Part shown: positions 46,409-55,955 of the stretch, piece after piece | Position numbering within the stretch: the first letter of the stretch is position 1 | How the letters are laid out: each line of letters opens with the position of its first letter | Assembly (NCBI RefSeq): GCF_019711495.1 | Contig: NZ_JAIGNM010000001.1 | Coordinates: 682,001 to 746,000, forward strand | Reading direction: 5' to 3' | Source of the DNA: Qipengyuania xiamenensis | GTDB lineage: Bacteria > Pseudomonadota > Alphaproteobacteria > Sphingomonadales > Sphingomonadaceae | Length of the DNA stretch: 64,000 nucleotides | Program-made: the position numbers and the translations under genes | Notes under the pieces: model-generated | What the model saw: the letters and a program-made list of their open reading frames with translations, nothing else | What the model was told of the DNA's origin: nothing | Database searches by the model: none

Positions 46409-46827
46409 TCGAAGCCGGAAAGTCTCTTGAAGGTGGCTGTCACTGCGGGACCGTCCGTTTCCGCCTGACCGTGCCGGAAAACGCGGTCGTCAGGCGCTGC
46501 AACTGCTCGATCTGCGCGATGAAAGGCGTGGTCATGCTCGACGTCCCGATGACTTCGCTGGATATTACGCAAGGCGAGGAAGCGCTCTCGCTCTATACAT
46601 TCGGGAGCGGGCAGGCGAAGCATCGCTTCTGCTCGAAATGCGGCATCCACACCTTCCACCAGCTGCGGTCCGAACCCGACCATTACGGTGTGAACATGGC
46701 CTGCGTGGACGGCATCTCGATCTACGAGCTACCCGAAGTGCCGGTGTTCAACGGCCAGCGCCACCCCGGTGATGGCAACGCCTATGAATATGCCGGCATA
46801 TTGCGGTTCGAACCGAACGGGAATTGA
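46402..46827 (+). CDS. GFA-family (CENP-V-like) zinc protein
   Basis: A 141-residue protein with the zinc ligands CHCG, CNCSIC and CSKCGIH, the arrangement of the glutathione-dependent formaldehyde-activating family. Most such proteins lack proven Gfa activity. The ATG at 46402 follows AGGGAG; a GTG follows immediately. It is coupled to the 2OG oxygenase gene. Confidence 0.88.
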   Translation: MVIEAGKSLEGGCHCGTVRFRLTVPENAVVRRCNCSICAMKGVVMLDVPMTSLDITQGEEALSLYTFGSGQAKHRFCSKCGIHTFHQLRSEPDHYGVNMACVDGISIYELPEVPVFNGQRHPGDGNAYEYAGILRFEPNGN

Positions 46828-46897
46828 TCCCGATCAAATTCATCGCCCACCCGAGGTGGTAGACTGCCCTCATTCTCAAGCGAAAAAGGGCTTAGAC

Positions 46898-47215
46898 ATG
46901 GACCAGTTCAAAAAAATACGGACGCAGTTGGAAAACCGGCTCGCCGACCTTTTGGAAAGGGCGGAAGTCATCGAGGACGACCTGCGCCACCCGCTCGACG
47001 CCGATTCGAGCGAGCAGGCGGTCGACCTGGCCGATGACGAGGCGCTGGAAGGCGTGGACGAGGTGCTGCGCAAGGAGATCTCCCAGATCCGGATGGCCTT
47101 GCAGAGGATCGAAAACGGCACCTACGGGACCTGCGTGACTTGCGGCAAGGACATCGCCAAGGCGCGCCTCGAAGCGCGCCCGATCGCCACGCGCTGCATC
47201 GATTGCGCGGCCTGA
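46898..47215 (+). CDS. Short DksA/TraR-type zinc-finger protein
   Basis: A 105-residue protein with an N-terminal coiled coil and a C-terminal four-cysteine zinc finger (CVTC and CIDC). At the coiled-coil tip it has DSSEQA, which resembles the D-x-x-D-x-A motif by which DksA acts in the RNA polymerase channel, with Glu for the second Asp. It is shorter than DksA (about 150) and longer than TraR (about 73). It may modulate transcription with ppGpp; this is inference. Confidence 0.88.
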   Translation: MDQFKKIRTQLENRLADLLERAEVIEDDLRHPLDADSSEQAVDLADDEALEGVDEVLRKEISQIRMALQRIENGTYGTCVTCGKDIAKARLEARPIATRCIDCAA

Positions 47216-47224
47216 AGCGCAACG

Positions 47225-47253
47225 AAAAAGGGCGGCCCCGCGAGGCCGCCCTT
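47225..47253 (-). terminator. Terminator after rpmE (possibly bidirectional)
   Basis: An 8-base stem GGGCGGCC/GGCCGCCC (47230-47237 and 47244-47251) has a 6-base loop. On the minus strand it is followed by five T residues. It lies between the convergent dksA-like gene and rpmE. Confidence 0.8.
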
Positions 47254-47281
47254 CGAAACTTCGTCGCTACTCGCGAACAGC

Positions 47282-47506
47282 TTACTTCTTGAGCGTGAGC
47301 CCGCCGAAGCGCTTGTTGAAGGCTGCGACGCGGCCGCCTTCCTGAAGCTGCTGCTTGCCGCCGGTCCATGCCGGGTGGCTGGTGGGGTCGATGTCGAGCG
47401 TCAGCGTGTCGCCTTCGCTGCCCCAGGTCGAGCGCGTCTGGAATTCGGTACCATCGGTCATCTTGACCGTGATCATGTGGTAATCGGGGTGACCTTCGGC
47501 CTTCAT
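47282..47506 (-). CDS. rpmE: 50S ribosomal protein L31
   Basis: A 74-residue protein matching L31: [19 protein letters not shown], then SHPAWTG and a C-terminal FNKRFG. It contains no cysteine, so it is the zinc-free form of L31. It is downstream of fabZ with 94 bases between and has its own terminator. Confidence 0.95.
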   Translation of the reverse strand: MKAEGHPDYHMITVKMTDGTEFQTRSTWGSEGDTLTLDIDPTSHPAWTGGKQQLQEGGRVAAFNKRFGGLTLKK

Positions 47507-47600
47507 GATAAACGTCCTTTTAGCTTCGGAGCGGTTCCGACCGGTCCAGCTGTGTTGGGAAAGGCTGCGCCATTAGCGGCGCAAACCGGGATTCGCAAGA

Positions 47601-48053
47601 TTATTCGGGCGCGTCGGCGATCATGGCCGTGAAGCTGACTTCGCAGGTCACCTTGCCGTCGACGCTGGCCTCGCCTGCAAACTTGCAGACGCGCGCGCGC
47701 TTCTGGACGAAGCTGGCCTTGAGGTCGAGCAGCACGCCCGGCGTCACCGGAGCGCGGAATTTCGCGTTCTCGATCGCCATGAAATAAACGAGCTTGCCCG
47801 ATCCGGCGAGACCGAGGCTTTCCACCGCGAGTACGCCAGCTGCCTGTGCCAGCGCCTCGATCTGGAGGACGCCCGGCATGATCGGTGCACCGGGGAAATG
47901 CCCTTGGAAGAAATCTTCGTTGAAGCTGACCGCCTTTACCGCGTGGATACGCTCGTCGGGGACGAGTTCGGCCACGCGGTCGACGAGCAGCAGGGGATAG
48001 CGGTGCGGAAGGCGCTTGAGCACCTCGACGACGTCGAAACCGGTATCGCTCAT
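47601..48053 (-). CDS. fabZ: 3-hydroxyacyl-ACP dehydratase FabZ
   Basis: A 150-residue hot-dog-fold enzyme dehydrating 3-hydroxyacyl-ACP. The catalytic His is in [12 protein letters not shown], and the Glu is in QIEALAQ. It follows ompH by only 22 bases. In LPS-making Proteobacteria lpxD lies between skp and fabZ and lpxA follows fabZ; here both are missing. Confidence 0.96.
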   Translation of the reverse strand: MSDTGFDVVEVLKRLPHRYPLLLVDRVAELVPDERIHAVKAVSFNEDFFQGHFPGAPIMPGVLQIEALAQAAGVLAVESLGLAGSGKLVYFMAIENAKFRAPVTPGVLLDLKASFVQKRARVCKFAGEASVDGKVTCEVSFTAMIADAPE

Positions 48054-48075
48054 ATCCCCTGCTCCCTTGTCTGGC

Positions 48076-48762
48076 TTAGCGGCCGCTCGGCTGCGCCGGC
48101 TGCTGCTGCTGTGCCTGCTGCTGCGCCTGCTGCTGGCGGGCGGCTGCGATCAGGCGGATCTGCTGGACCTGCTGGAAAGCGGCCACGGCCTGCTGCGAAG
48201 GCTGCCAGCCCTGCGGCGGCGTTACCTGGACCGCGACAGGAGCGGCGTCCATCGCGTCGAGGACCTTCTGGTTGATGTTGGCTGCCTGGTTCGACCAGAC
48301 CAGCGAATCGGGCGAAAGGACCGCCACGATGTTGTTCTGGGTAATCACCGACTGCAGCGCAGTGCCGTACTGGTTGAGGACCTGCTCGATCGCGTAGACG
48401 CGGGCTGCGTCGAGGCGGTTCGAAAGCTGGCCGAGTTCCTGGTCGAGCGTCTGCACCTGCTGTGCTTGGGTCGTGCCCTGGTACGCCTGCATCTCGGTCT
48501 GGTTAAGCTGGCCGTCACCATCGGTGTCGAACGGCTGCACCAGCGACTGGCGCTGCTGGCTCTTCTGCTGGAGCGAAGTGATATCCGCCGCATAGGTGGT
48601 ATTGATCTGCTGGTACGCGGTGTTCAGCGCGTTGCTGAAAGCGATCGTAGCCGGAGCATTGGCAACGGCGATGTTACCCGAAACCTGCGCAGCGGCGGGG
48701 GTAGCGGCAAGGGCCGCACCGGCGAGGCTCGCAGCGGCAAGGGTCTTGGTGAGAAGTTTCAT
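48076..48762 (-). CDS. OmpH/Skp-family periplasmic protein with EF-hand-like loop
   Basis: A 228-residue exported protein with a signal peptide (cut after TPAAAQ), a helical Skp-like region, and a Gln-rich tail. Residues 79-90 read [12 protein letters not shown], a canonical 12-residue calcium-binding EF-hand loop, unusual in Skp. Skp-type chaperones carry outer-membrane proteins to BamA, and the gene overlaps the bamA stop by one base (TAATG). Length and the C-terminal [10 protein letters not shown] pattern fit the OmpH family. Confidence 0.88.
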   Translation of the reverse strand: MKLLTKTLAAASLAGAALAATPAAAQVSGNIAVANAPATIAFSNALNTAYQQINTTYAADITSLQQKSQQRQSLVQPFDTDGDGQLNQTEMQAYQGTTQAQQVQTLDQELGQLSNRLDAARVYAIEQVLNQYGTALQSVITQNNIVAVLSPDSLVWSNQAANINQKVLDAMDAAPVAVQVTPPQGWQPSQQAVAAFQQVQQIRLIAAARQQQAQQQAQQQQPAQPSGR

Positions 48763-51557
48763 TAGAATTGCGTTCCTACGTTGAAGGAAAGGGTCTTGGT
48801 GTCGTCACCCGGCTGCGTTTTAATGGCATGCGATAGATCGATCCTGAACGGACCGAAGGGCGAGTTCCAGTTCACACCGATACCCACGGTGATACGGGGG
48901 CTCGGGCTGTCGCCGAGCAGGACTTCCTTATAGAAGCCGTTGGGGTCGAGCACGATGTCGTTCGGATTGCCGTCGGCATCAACAGCATCGAAGGTGTTGC
49001 CCGTGGTCGGGAAATCGTCGCTCGGATCGTCGGGCGTACCGTTGTCGTCGATGACCGGGTTGCCATCCGCGTCATAGAGCGGGCCGAAGAAGATCGCGCG
49101 TCCGAACTGCGTCTGCTGGAAGCTGTTCGGGAAGTCGGCGAGGATCGGGCGGTCGATCGCGAAGAGCGAACCCACGTCGGCCCAGATCGAGGGGCGCAGG
49201 CCCATTTCACGTGCGCCCGAACCGAGCGGGATTTCGAGCTCTGCACGGCCGAGGTAGTAGGCACGGCCGCCCAGCGCATCGTCGAACTGGTTGCTGTCGA
49301 TCTCGCGGAATTCCTCGATCGTCTGCAGCGTACGCGGCGTGGTCGGATCGCTGTCGAGATCCTGGTAACGCAGGCGCACGACGCGCGGGCCGAGGCCGCG
49401 AATGTCGAAGCCGCGGAACTGCGATTCGCCAAGGAAGAAGCGGTCGGTCAGGCGAACGTCGTCGAAGCCCGGGTTGGGATTGTCCTTGAGGGCATGGATC
49501 CAGCCACCTTCAGCATTCAGCGAGAAGATGAAGCCGCTGCCGAGCGGGAACCACTTGCCCATCTGCGCGCGCATACGGGCATATTTCACGTCGCCACCGA
49601 GGCCTGCGAATTCGGTCGTAACCGAGATACGCTCGCCGCGCGTGGGACGCAGGCGGCTGTCGAGCGAATCGTAGTTCAGCGTCAGTCCGACGATCGACGA
49701 GGTACGCTGGCCGACCGCTTCGCAAACGAAGCGCGAGCCGACACATTCCTCGATGCCATCTCCATCGGTGTCGCTGAAGAAGTTCGAACCGACAGTGATG
49801 TCTTCGTAGTTGAAGGTGTAGCTGCCGATCAGCGCCATGTATTCGGTGAGCGGAACGCCGGCACGCGTCTGGAAGCCGGTCGTCGCCTGCTTGTAGCGGT
49901 TGCTGGCGAAGGTGAAGCGCTCGTTGTCGAATTCGCGGTGGTAGATGTCCGCGCCCATCGAGATGTTGCGGTCGAAGACGTAGGGCTCCGAGAAGCTGAC
50001 ATTGGCCGACTTCGAATAGCGCGAATAGTTCAGGCTAAGACCGATGGTCTGGCCGCGACCGCGGAAGTTGCGCTGGCGGATCGAGCCGGCGAGGATGAAC
50101 TGCTCGATCGACGAGAAACCGGCCGAGAGCTGGAGTTCGCCCGTCGGCTGCTCCTCGATATTCGCCTCGAGCACGATGCGGTCGGGCGCGCTGCCTTCGA
50201 CCTGCGAGATCTCGAAGTTTTCCTGGAAGAAACCGAGCGACTTGATACGCGCTTCCGAGCGCTTGATCGCGAGGCTGTTGAAGGCATCGCCTTCTGCGAC
50301 ACGGAATTCGCGGCGCACGACCTTGTCCTGCGTCAGCGTATTGCCGTTCACGTCGATACGCTCGACATAGACGCGCGGCGCTTCGCGCAGGGCGAAAGTA
50401 ACGTCCATGGTCAGGTCGTCGGGATTGCGGCGGAAGTCCGGACGGACATCGGCAAAGGCATAGCCGAAGGTTCCGGCAAGGTCGGTGAGCTGTTCGACCG
50501 TATCTTCGACACGCTGCGCATCGTACCAGTCGCCGGTCTGCATCGGCAGGCGCTGGGTCATGGAATCGCTGTCGAAGTCGCGCAGTTCGCTTTCGACCTT
50601 CACTTCGCCGAACTTATAGCGCTCGCCCTCTTCCACCACATAGGTGATGATGAAGTCTTCCTTGTCGGGCGTGAGCTCGGCCACGGCGGACACGACACGG
50701 AAATCGGCATAGCCCTGCGTCAGGTAGAAGGTACGCAGCTGCTGCTGGTCGAAGGCCAGGCGGTCGGGGTCGTAGCTGGTGTTCGAGCTGAGGAAGGTCA
50801 GCAGGCGCGCTTCCTTCGTGACCATCTCACCCTTCAGATCGCCGTCGGAGAACTGCTCGTTACCGATGATGTTGATCTGGCGAACCTTGGACTTGGGGCC
50901 TTCGTTGATCTCGAAGACGATATCCACGCGGTTCTGGCTGAGCTGCACCAGCTGCGGTTCGACCGTGGCGGCAAAGCGGCCCTGGCGCTTGTAGAGTTCG
51001 ATGATGCGCGACACGTCGGCGCGAACCTTCGAACGGGTATAGATCTGGCGCGGTGCGAGGCGGATTTCCGGCAGGATCTTGTCCGCCTTGATACGCTCGT
51101 TGCCTTCCAGGAGGATGCGGTTGATGACCGGGTTCTCGACCACTGAAATGACGACATTGCCGCCTTCGTTCACAACGCTGACGTTGGAGAACAGCTCGGT
51201 CGCGTAGAGATCCTTGAGGACCTGGTCACCCGCGGCCTGGGTGTAGGGATCGCCGGGACGGAGGCGAATATAGGACAGGATGGTCTGCGGCTCGAGGCGC
51301 TGGGCGCCTGCCACTGCGATGGTCCGGACGACATCCTGCTGCTGGAGCGAGCTGGGCTGTTCGGCCTGCGCCGTGCCCTGTCCTTCGGCGGTCGCATCGG
51401 CGCCTGTTTCCTGCGCCATCGCCGTAACCGGCAGTGCGCCCAGAACGGTGCCCGCCAACAGGCCGGCCATCACGCGCTTGCTGCGCAGTTTCGCTTCGCT
51501 TGCGGAAGTCGCAATTCCAGTCATCGACAAGGGAGTTCCCGTCCTCAAATAATCCAT
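48762..51557 (-). CDS. bamA: Outer-membrane assembly factor BamA
   Basis: A 931-residue BamA with a signal peptide (ending AMAQET), five POTRA domains (about 75-450), and a C-terminal 16-strand barrel ending in aromatic F (NVGTQF). The loop-6 motif appears as QFRGFD. Barrel loops carry acidic inserts: a Cys-flanked DTDGDGIEE segment near 49730-49790 and a long Asp/Gly/Asn-rich insert near 48935-49085. An ATG at 51524 (MTGIATS) is an alternative start that shortens the leader by 11 residues. It is coupled to ompH. Confidence 0.96.
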   Translation of the reverse strand: MDYLRTGTPLSMTGIATSASEAKLRSKRVMAGLLAGTVLGALPVTAMAQETGADATAEGQGTAQAEQPSSLQQQDVVRTIAVAGAQRLEPQTILSYIRLRPGDPYTQAAGDQVLKDLYATELFSNVSVVNEGGNVVISVVENPVINRILLEGNERIKADKILPEIRLAPRQIYTRSKVRADVSRIIELYKRQGRFAATVEPQLVQLSQNRVDIVFEINEGPKSKVRQINIIGNEQFSDGDLKGEMVTKEARLLTFLSSNTSYDPDRLAFDQQQLRTFYLTQGYADFRVVSAVAELTPDKEDFIITYVVEEGERYKFGEVKVESELRDFDSDSMTQRLPMQTGDWYDAQRVEDTVEQLTDLAGTFGYAFADVRPDFRRNPDDLTMDVTFALREAPRVYVERIDVNGNTLTQDKVVRREFRVAEGDAFNSLAIKRSEARIKSLGFFQENFEISQVEGSAPDRIVLEANIEEQPTGELQLSAGFSSIEQFILAGSIRQRNFRGRGQTIGLSLNYSRYSKSANVSFSEPYVFDRNISMGADIYHREFDNERFTFASNRYKQATTGFQTRAGVPLTEYMALIGSYTFNYEDITVGSNFFSDTDGDGIEECVGSRFVCEAVGQRTSSIVGLTLNYDSLDSRLRPTRGERISVTTEFAGLGGDVKYARMRAQMGKWFPLGSGFIFSLNAEGGWIHALKDNPNPGFDDVRLTDRFFLGESQFRGFDIRGLGPRVVRLRYQDLDSDPTTPRTLQTIEEFREIDSNQFDDALGGRAYYLGRAELEIPLGSGAREMGLRPSIWADVGSLFAIDRPILADFPNSFQQTQFGRAIFFGPLYDADGNPVIDDNGTPDDPSDDFPTTGNTFDAVDADGNPNDIVLDPNGFYKEVLLGDSPSPRITVGIGVNWNSPFGPFRIDLSHAIKTQPGDDTKTLSFNVGTQF

Positions 51558-51660
51558 CGGCCTGCGCCCTGCGGAAGCCAGTTGGCCCCCTGCCCGATGC
51601 AGGCCGTCCAATCAAGCCGTGTGGCACCTAAGCAGGCGCCTGACACGACCCTGTCCCCGC

Positions 51661-52794
51661 CTAATTCCCGAAGAAGGGAAGTTTGGCGATGTCGATGAAG
51701 GTGACGAAAACCATCAGCGCAAGCACGAGGGCCACGCCGGCCCTGTAGGCCACCTCCGTCGAGCGGGGTCCCAAGGGCTTCCGGCGGATTGCTTCTGCCG
51801 CGTAGAAAGCCAGGTGCCCGCCGTCGAGTGCCGGGATTGGCAGGAGGTTGATGAATGCCAAGTTAAGCGAGATCAGCGCCGCAAAGTTGATGAAAGCAAG
51901 CGGTCCGAGGCTCAATTGCTCGCCTGCGAACTTGCCGATCGTGACCGGGCCGCCCAGCTCTTTCACCGAGCGATCGCCGACGATGATCTGCTTGATCCCC
52001 GTGACCATCATGTCGACCAGCTTGCCGGTCTGGGTGACCGCCAGCCCCATGGATTCGACGATCCCGACCTCTTCGAAAGCGAGGCCGTTCGAATAGACAC
52101 CGATGCGACCGATGCGCGATTCATTGCCGAACTGATCGGTCTCCGTCACGTCACCGATTGTGACCGGGATTTCGAGAGTTTCGCTGCCGCGTTCGACCTG
52201 CATTTCGATCGTGCGCCCAGGATACATCAGGACCCGGTCCTGGATGTCCTGGAACTCGATCACCTGTTCGCCGTCGATCGCGACGATACGGTCGCCTTCG
52301 CGAAGGCCCGCATCGCGCGCGACCGATTCCTCGGCAAAGCTGCGGACGATGTTGGTCTGGTTGGGGTCTTCGGCCACGGGCTTGCCGTAGAACGCGAAGA
52401 AGCTGGCAAAGATCGCCAGCGTGATCAGGATGTTGGCAGCCGGACCTGCGAAAACGATCAGCGCACGCTTCCACAGCGAGGCGTGGTGGAAGCTGCCATC
52501 ACGCTCTTCGGGCGTGGCCTTCTCGATCTGGTCGGGATGCGGGATGCTGGCGGGGTCCATGTCGCCCTTGAACTGCACATAGCCGCCCAGCGGCAACGCA
52601 CAGAGCTTCCAGCGCGTGCCGCGCTTGTCGGTCCAGCCGAGCAGTTCCTTGCCGAAACCGACGGCGAACGCCTCCGCCTTCACGCCGAACCAGCGTCCGA
52701 CGAGATAGTGACCCAGCTCGTGCAGGGTCACCAACGGCCCCAGCAAGAGCGGGAAACCGATGAGATACATCCAGAAAGGGATCGATCCGTCCAA
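51661..52794 (-). CDS. rseP: Site-2 protease RseP
   Basis: A 377-residue intramembrane zinc metalloprotease. The active site is LHELGHYLVGRWFG in the first helix, the partner Asp is in LPIPALDGGHL, and a PDZ domain lies between (FAEESVARDAGLREGDRIVAIDG). It cleaves anti-sigma factors or signal-peptide remnants. Only 2 bases separate it from dxr. It precedes bamA by about 100 bases. Confidence 0.96.
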   Translation of the reverse strand: MDGSIPFWMYLIGFPLLLGPLVTLHELGHYLVGRWFGVKAEAFAVGFGKELLGWTDKRGTRWKLCALPLGGYVQFKGDMDPASIPHPDQIEKATPEERDGSFHHASLWKRALIVFAGPAANILITLAIFASFFAFYGKPVAEDPNQTNIVRSFAEESVARDAGLREGDRIVAIDGEQVIEFQDIQDRVLMYPGRTIEMQVERGSETLEIPVTIGDVTETDQFGNESRIGRIGVYSNGLAFEEVGIVESMGLAVTQTGKLVDMMVTGIKQIIVGDRSVKELGGPVTIGKFAGEQLSLGPLAFINFAALISLNLAFINLLPIPALDGGHLAFYAAEAIRRKPLGPRSTEVAYRAGVALVLALMVFVTFIDIAKLPFFGN

Positions 52795-52796
52795 GG

Positions 52797-53954
52797 TCAG
52801 GCTTGCTCCATCATCGCGCTTGCGCGCATCCGCGCATCCTCGTCAACGCGCAGGACCTCTTCGAGGGTCCGCGGCGCAGTCGGAAGCTCTTTTTCCGTGA
52901 GGACGCGTTCAACCAATAGCGCAATACGGCTGAACGGGATGTTACCTGCCAGGAATGACGCCACCGCAACCTCGTTTGCTGCGTTGAGCGTCGCCGGGGC
53001 CGCACCGCCCGCCTGAGCCGCCTCGCGGGCGAGCCGGGTGGCGGGAAAGCGGTCTTCATCGGGCTTGAAGAAGGTGAGTTCGCCGATTTCCGCAAGGTCT
53101 AGCGGGTCCATCGGCGTGTCCATGCGCGCGGGCCATGCGAGACAGGATGCGATCGGCACACGCATGTCGGATGGTCCGAGCTGCGCCAAGGTCGACCCGT
53201 CGCGATACTCGACCATGGAGTGGATCACGCTTTGCGGGTGAACCACGATGCGGATCTTGTCGAGACCGACGGGGAACAGGTGATGCGCCTCGATCAGTTC
53301 GAGACCCTTGTTGAACATTGTGGCGCTGTCGACGCTGATCTTTGCGCCCATGTCCCAGTTGGGATGCGCGATTGCCTGTGCAGGCGTGGCCGCGTCGAGC
53401 TGGTCCTGCGACCATGTGCGCAAGGGGCCGCCGCTGGCCGTGAGAGTGATGGTGCGGACCTCGGACAGTTTCCCGCCCTGCAGGCACTGGAAAATCGCAT
53501 TGTGTTCGCTGTCGACGGGAAGCAGCGTAGCCTTGTGACGCTTGACCGCCTCGGTCATGACCTCGCCAGCGGAAACCAGAGCTTCCTTGTTGGCGAGCGC
53601 GACAGTCGCACCCTGCTCGATCGCCGCCATCACCGGGCCGAGCCCGGCACAGCCGACGATTGCCGCCATCACGATATCGACGGGTCGCGACGCCGCTTCG
53701 CATAAGGCCGCGCGTCCGGCAGCAGCCTCGACGTCCGATCCGGCGAGCGCCTGGCGCAGGTCGTCGAGACGCGCATCGTCGGCGATCACTGCGAGTTTCG
53801 CTCCGAATTCGCGGGCGAGCTTGGCCAGGTCGGCCACGTTGGAATGCGCAGTCAGGGCTTCGACGCGCCATTCGTCGGGATTGCGCCGGACGAGGTCGAG
53901 CGTGGATGCTCCTACCGATCCGGTCGCGCCAAGAATGGTGATCGAGCGGGTCAT
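52797..53954 (-). CDS. dxr: 1-deoxy-D-xylulose-5-phosphate reductoisomerase
   Basis: A 385-residue enzyme making MEP in the non-mevalonate isoprenoid pathway. The NADPH motif is GATGSVGAST, and the metal and substrate residues are in PVDSEHNA, SASGG-like TASGG and PNWDMG. Its product feeds UppS, encoded two genes upstream. It overlaps cdsA by 4 bases. Confidence 0.97.
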   Translation of the reverse strand: MTRSITILGATGSVGASTLDLVRRNPDEWRVEALTAHSNVADLAKLAREFGAKLAVIADDARLDDLRQALAGSDVEAAAGRAALCEAASRPVDIVMAAIVGCAGLGPVMAAIEQGATVALANKEALVSAGEVMTEAVKRHKATLLPVDSEHNAIFQCLQGGKLSEVRTITLTASGGPLRTWSQDQLDAATPAQAIAHPNWDMGAKISVDSATMFNKGLELIEAHHLFPVGLDKIRIVVHPQSVIHSMVEYRDGSTLAQLGPSDMRVPIASCLAWPARMDTPMDPLDLAEIGELTFFKPDEDRFPATRLAREAAQAGGAAPATLNAANEVAVASFLAGNIPFSRIALLVERVLTEKELPTAPRTLEEVLRVDEDARMRASAMMEQA

Positions 53955-54652
53955 GCAGCCAGGCCCAGAAACGCGCCGGCAATCAGGGCCACCGGTATCA
54001 TGCCGTCTGTCCGGTCGAAGAACCCGCCATGTCCGGGAATAAGGTTCGAGCTATCCTTCACGCCCGCCTTGCGCTTGAGCCAGCTTTCGAGGAAATCGCC
54101 CGCCTGTGCCGCCACCGCAAGGAGCGCCCCGAGCCCTACGATGATCGCGATTTCGCGGGCTTCGAAGCCCATCGTGGTGGGGCCGCTCGTCTGGCGAGCG
54201 GCGAAGTAGATAAAGGCCGCGAGCCACGCGCTGGCACCGACGATGCCGCCAAGCAGCCCGGCCCATGTCTTGGAGGGACTGATCCTCGGCGCGATCTTGG
54301 GGCCGCCGATGGTTCTTCCGAAGAAATAGGCGAAAGTATCGACCGCGATCACGGTGCCGACCACGCCTACGATCATGGCGGGCGGCAATCGGGTAAGCGC
54401 GATGCCCGCCAGCACGATGTAGGCAGCACCCGCTGCGAGAGCGACGATGCGGAAAGCCAGCTTTTCGGTCGCCTTGAGCACCAGTCTAACGAATTCGACC
54501 AGCGTGGCGGCAACCACGGCGATAATGAAATAGTCGAGCCACGGATCGCCTGCCATCAGCGCGGCAACCGCGACTGCCAGCATTACCGCAGCAGACAGCA
54601 ACCTGATGGGCAGATCGGCATTCTTGCCCTTCACCGGAGCTTCACCTGCCAC
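53951..54652 (-). CDS. cdsA: Phosphatidate cytidylyltransferase
   Basis: A 233-residue membrane enzyme making CDP-diacylglycerol, the substrate of the PssA and PgsA encoded elsewhere in this window. The signature is SPSKTWAGLLGG...GDFLESWLKRKAGVKDSSNLIPGHGGFFDRTDG. I place the start at GTG 54652, which follows GGGAGAGA at a good distance and overlaps the uppS stop by 11 bases; a start 24 bases upstream is possible. Confidence 0.94.
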   Translation of the reverse strand: MAGEAPVKGKNADLPIRLLSAAVMLAVAVAALMAGDPWLDYFIIAVVAATLVEFVRLVLKATEKLAFRIVALAAGAAYIVLAGIALTRLPPAMIVGVVGTVIAVDTFAYFFGRTIGGPKIAPRISPSKTWAGLLGGIVGASAWLAAFIYFAARQTSGPTTMGFEAREIAIIVGLGALLAVAAQAGDFLESWLKRKAGVKDSSNLIPGHGGFFDRTDGMIPVALIAGAFLGLAA

Positions 54653-55328
54653 CAAATCGTCTCTCCCGGCCCGCAAACTGGTCTAGCGCGTCGTGCAGAT
54701 GCGCTGGCGTGAAGTCGGGCCACAACACGTCGGTGAAGATCATTTCCGCATATGCGACCTGCCACAAGAGGAAATTGGACAGGCGAACCTCGCCGCTGGT
54801 GCGGATCATGAGGTCGAGCGGCGGCAGATCGGCGCTGTAGAGATTGGCCGCAAGCGTCTCTTCAGTGATCTCGCCCTGCGCCGCAGCAGCGCGGGCAGCG
54901 GCCGTGATCTCGGCATGCGCGCCATAATTCAGCGCGACGGCCAGCGTGCGCGAACCGTTGGCGGTCTGCGCCAGCGCATCCTCGAGCATCTCGACGATAT
55001 CGGGCGCAAGCGATTGCCAGTCGCCGAGAATTTTGAGCTTCACATCGTTGGCGATGAATTCCGGCAGGTCCGATTTGATGAACTTGCGCATCAAATTCAT
55101 CAAGTCATCGACCTCTTCTCCGGGCCGTTTCCAGTTCTCGCTGCTGAACGCATAGAGCGTCAGGCACTCGATCGAAGTATCCTTGAGGCTGCGCACCAAC
55201 TCGCGCACGGCCTCCACGCCCTTGCGATGCCCCATGACGCGCGGCAGGTGCTTGCGCTTGGCCCAGCGTCCGTTGCCATCCATGATGATGGCCACGTGGC
55301 GGGCGGTCTTGTCGGGGCTGTCAGCCAT
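54642..55328 (-). CDS. uppS: Undecaprenyl pyrophosphate synthase
   Basis: A 228-residue cis-prenyltransferase making the C55 lipid carrier for peptidoglycan and for the polysaccharides encoded at the left of the window. The catalytic region is IIMDGNGRWAKRKHLPR, and the product region has RTSGEVRLSNFLLWQ. Length and motifs are normal. Confidence 0.96.
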   Translation of the reverse strand: MADSPDKTARHVAIIMDGNGRWAKRKHLPRVMGHRKGVEAVRELVRSLKDTSIECLTLYAFSSENWKRPGEEVDDLMNLMRKFIKSDLPEFIANDVKLKILGDWQSLAPDIVEMLEDALAQTANGSRTLAVALNYGAHAEITAAARAAAAQGEITEETLAANLYSADLPPLDLMIRTSGEVRLSNFLLWQVAYAEMIFTDVLWPDFTPAHLHDALDQFAGRERRFGGR

Positions 55329-55364
55329 GGCAGGAAATGAACGGAGAAAAGGTCGGCAAGGACC

Positions 55365-55922
55365 TTACTGCGTCATGATTTCCTTTTCCTTGGCCGATGC
55401 GGCGGTGTCGGCTTCGGCGACATATTTGTCGGTCAGCTTCTGGACCTCGTCTTCCGAACGCTTGCGCTCGTCTTCGGAGATTTCCTTCTTCTTCTCGTCT
55501 TCCTTGAGCGCTTCCATGCCGTCACGGCGCACGTTGCGGATCGCGATCTTGGACTGTTCGGCATACTGGCCGGCCAGCTTGGCGAGGTCGCGGCGACGCT
55601 CTTCGGTGAGGTCGGGCATCGGCAGACGGACATTCTGGCCGTCGATCATCGGGTTGAGGCCGAGGTTCGCCTTGGCGATACCCTTCTCGACCGCGGTCAC
55701 ATTCGCCTTGTCCCACACCTGCACGCTGAGCATGCGCGGTTCGGGAGCCGAAACGGTCGCAACCTGGTTCAGCGGCATCATCGAGCCATAAACCTCGACC
55801 ACCACCGGATCGAGCAGGCTGGTGTTCGCACGGCCCGTGCGCAGACCCGAAAGATCGCCCTTCAGGCTTTCGATCGCGCCCTGCATGCGGCGTTCGATAT
55901 CGGCTTTGTCGTACTTTGCCAT
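55365..55922 (-). CDS. frr: Ribosome recycling factor
   Basis: A 185-residue two-domain protein that splits post-termination ribosomes. It has the long three-helix bundle and the conserved LRTGRAN and LNQVATVS segments. It is placed between pyrH and uppS as in most bacteria. Confidence 0.97.
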   Translation of the reverse strand: MAKYDKADIERRMQGAIESLKGDLSGLRTGRANTSLLDPVVVEVYGSMMPLNQVATVSAPEPRMLSVQVWDKANVTAVEKGIAKANLGLNPMIDGQNVRLPMPDLTEERRRDLAKLAGQYAEQSKIAIRNVRRDGMEALKEDEKKKEISEDERKRSEDEVQKLTDKYVAEADTAASAKEKEIMTQ

Positions 55923-55955
55923 GATCGGCTTCCTCGTCCTGTCTGTTCGTTCGTC

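Noticed and set aside
49494..51146. A 550-codon plus-strand open frame opposite bamA
   Set aside because: Shadow of the POTRA and barrel coding sequence; its composition is typical of antisense frames in GC-rich DNA.
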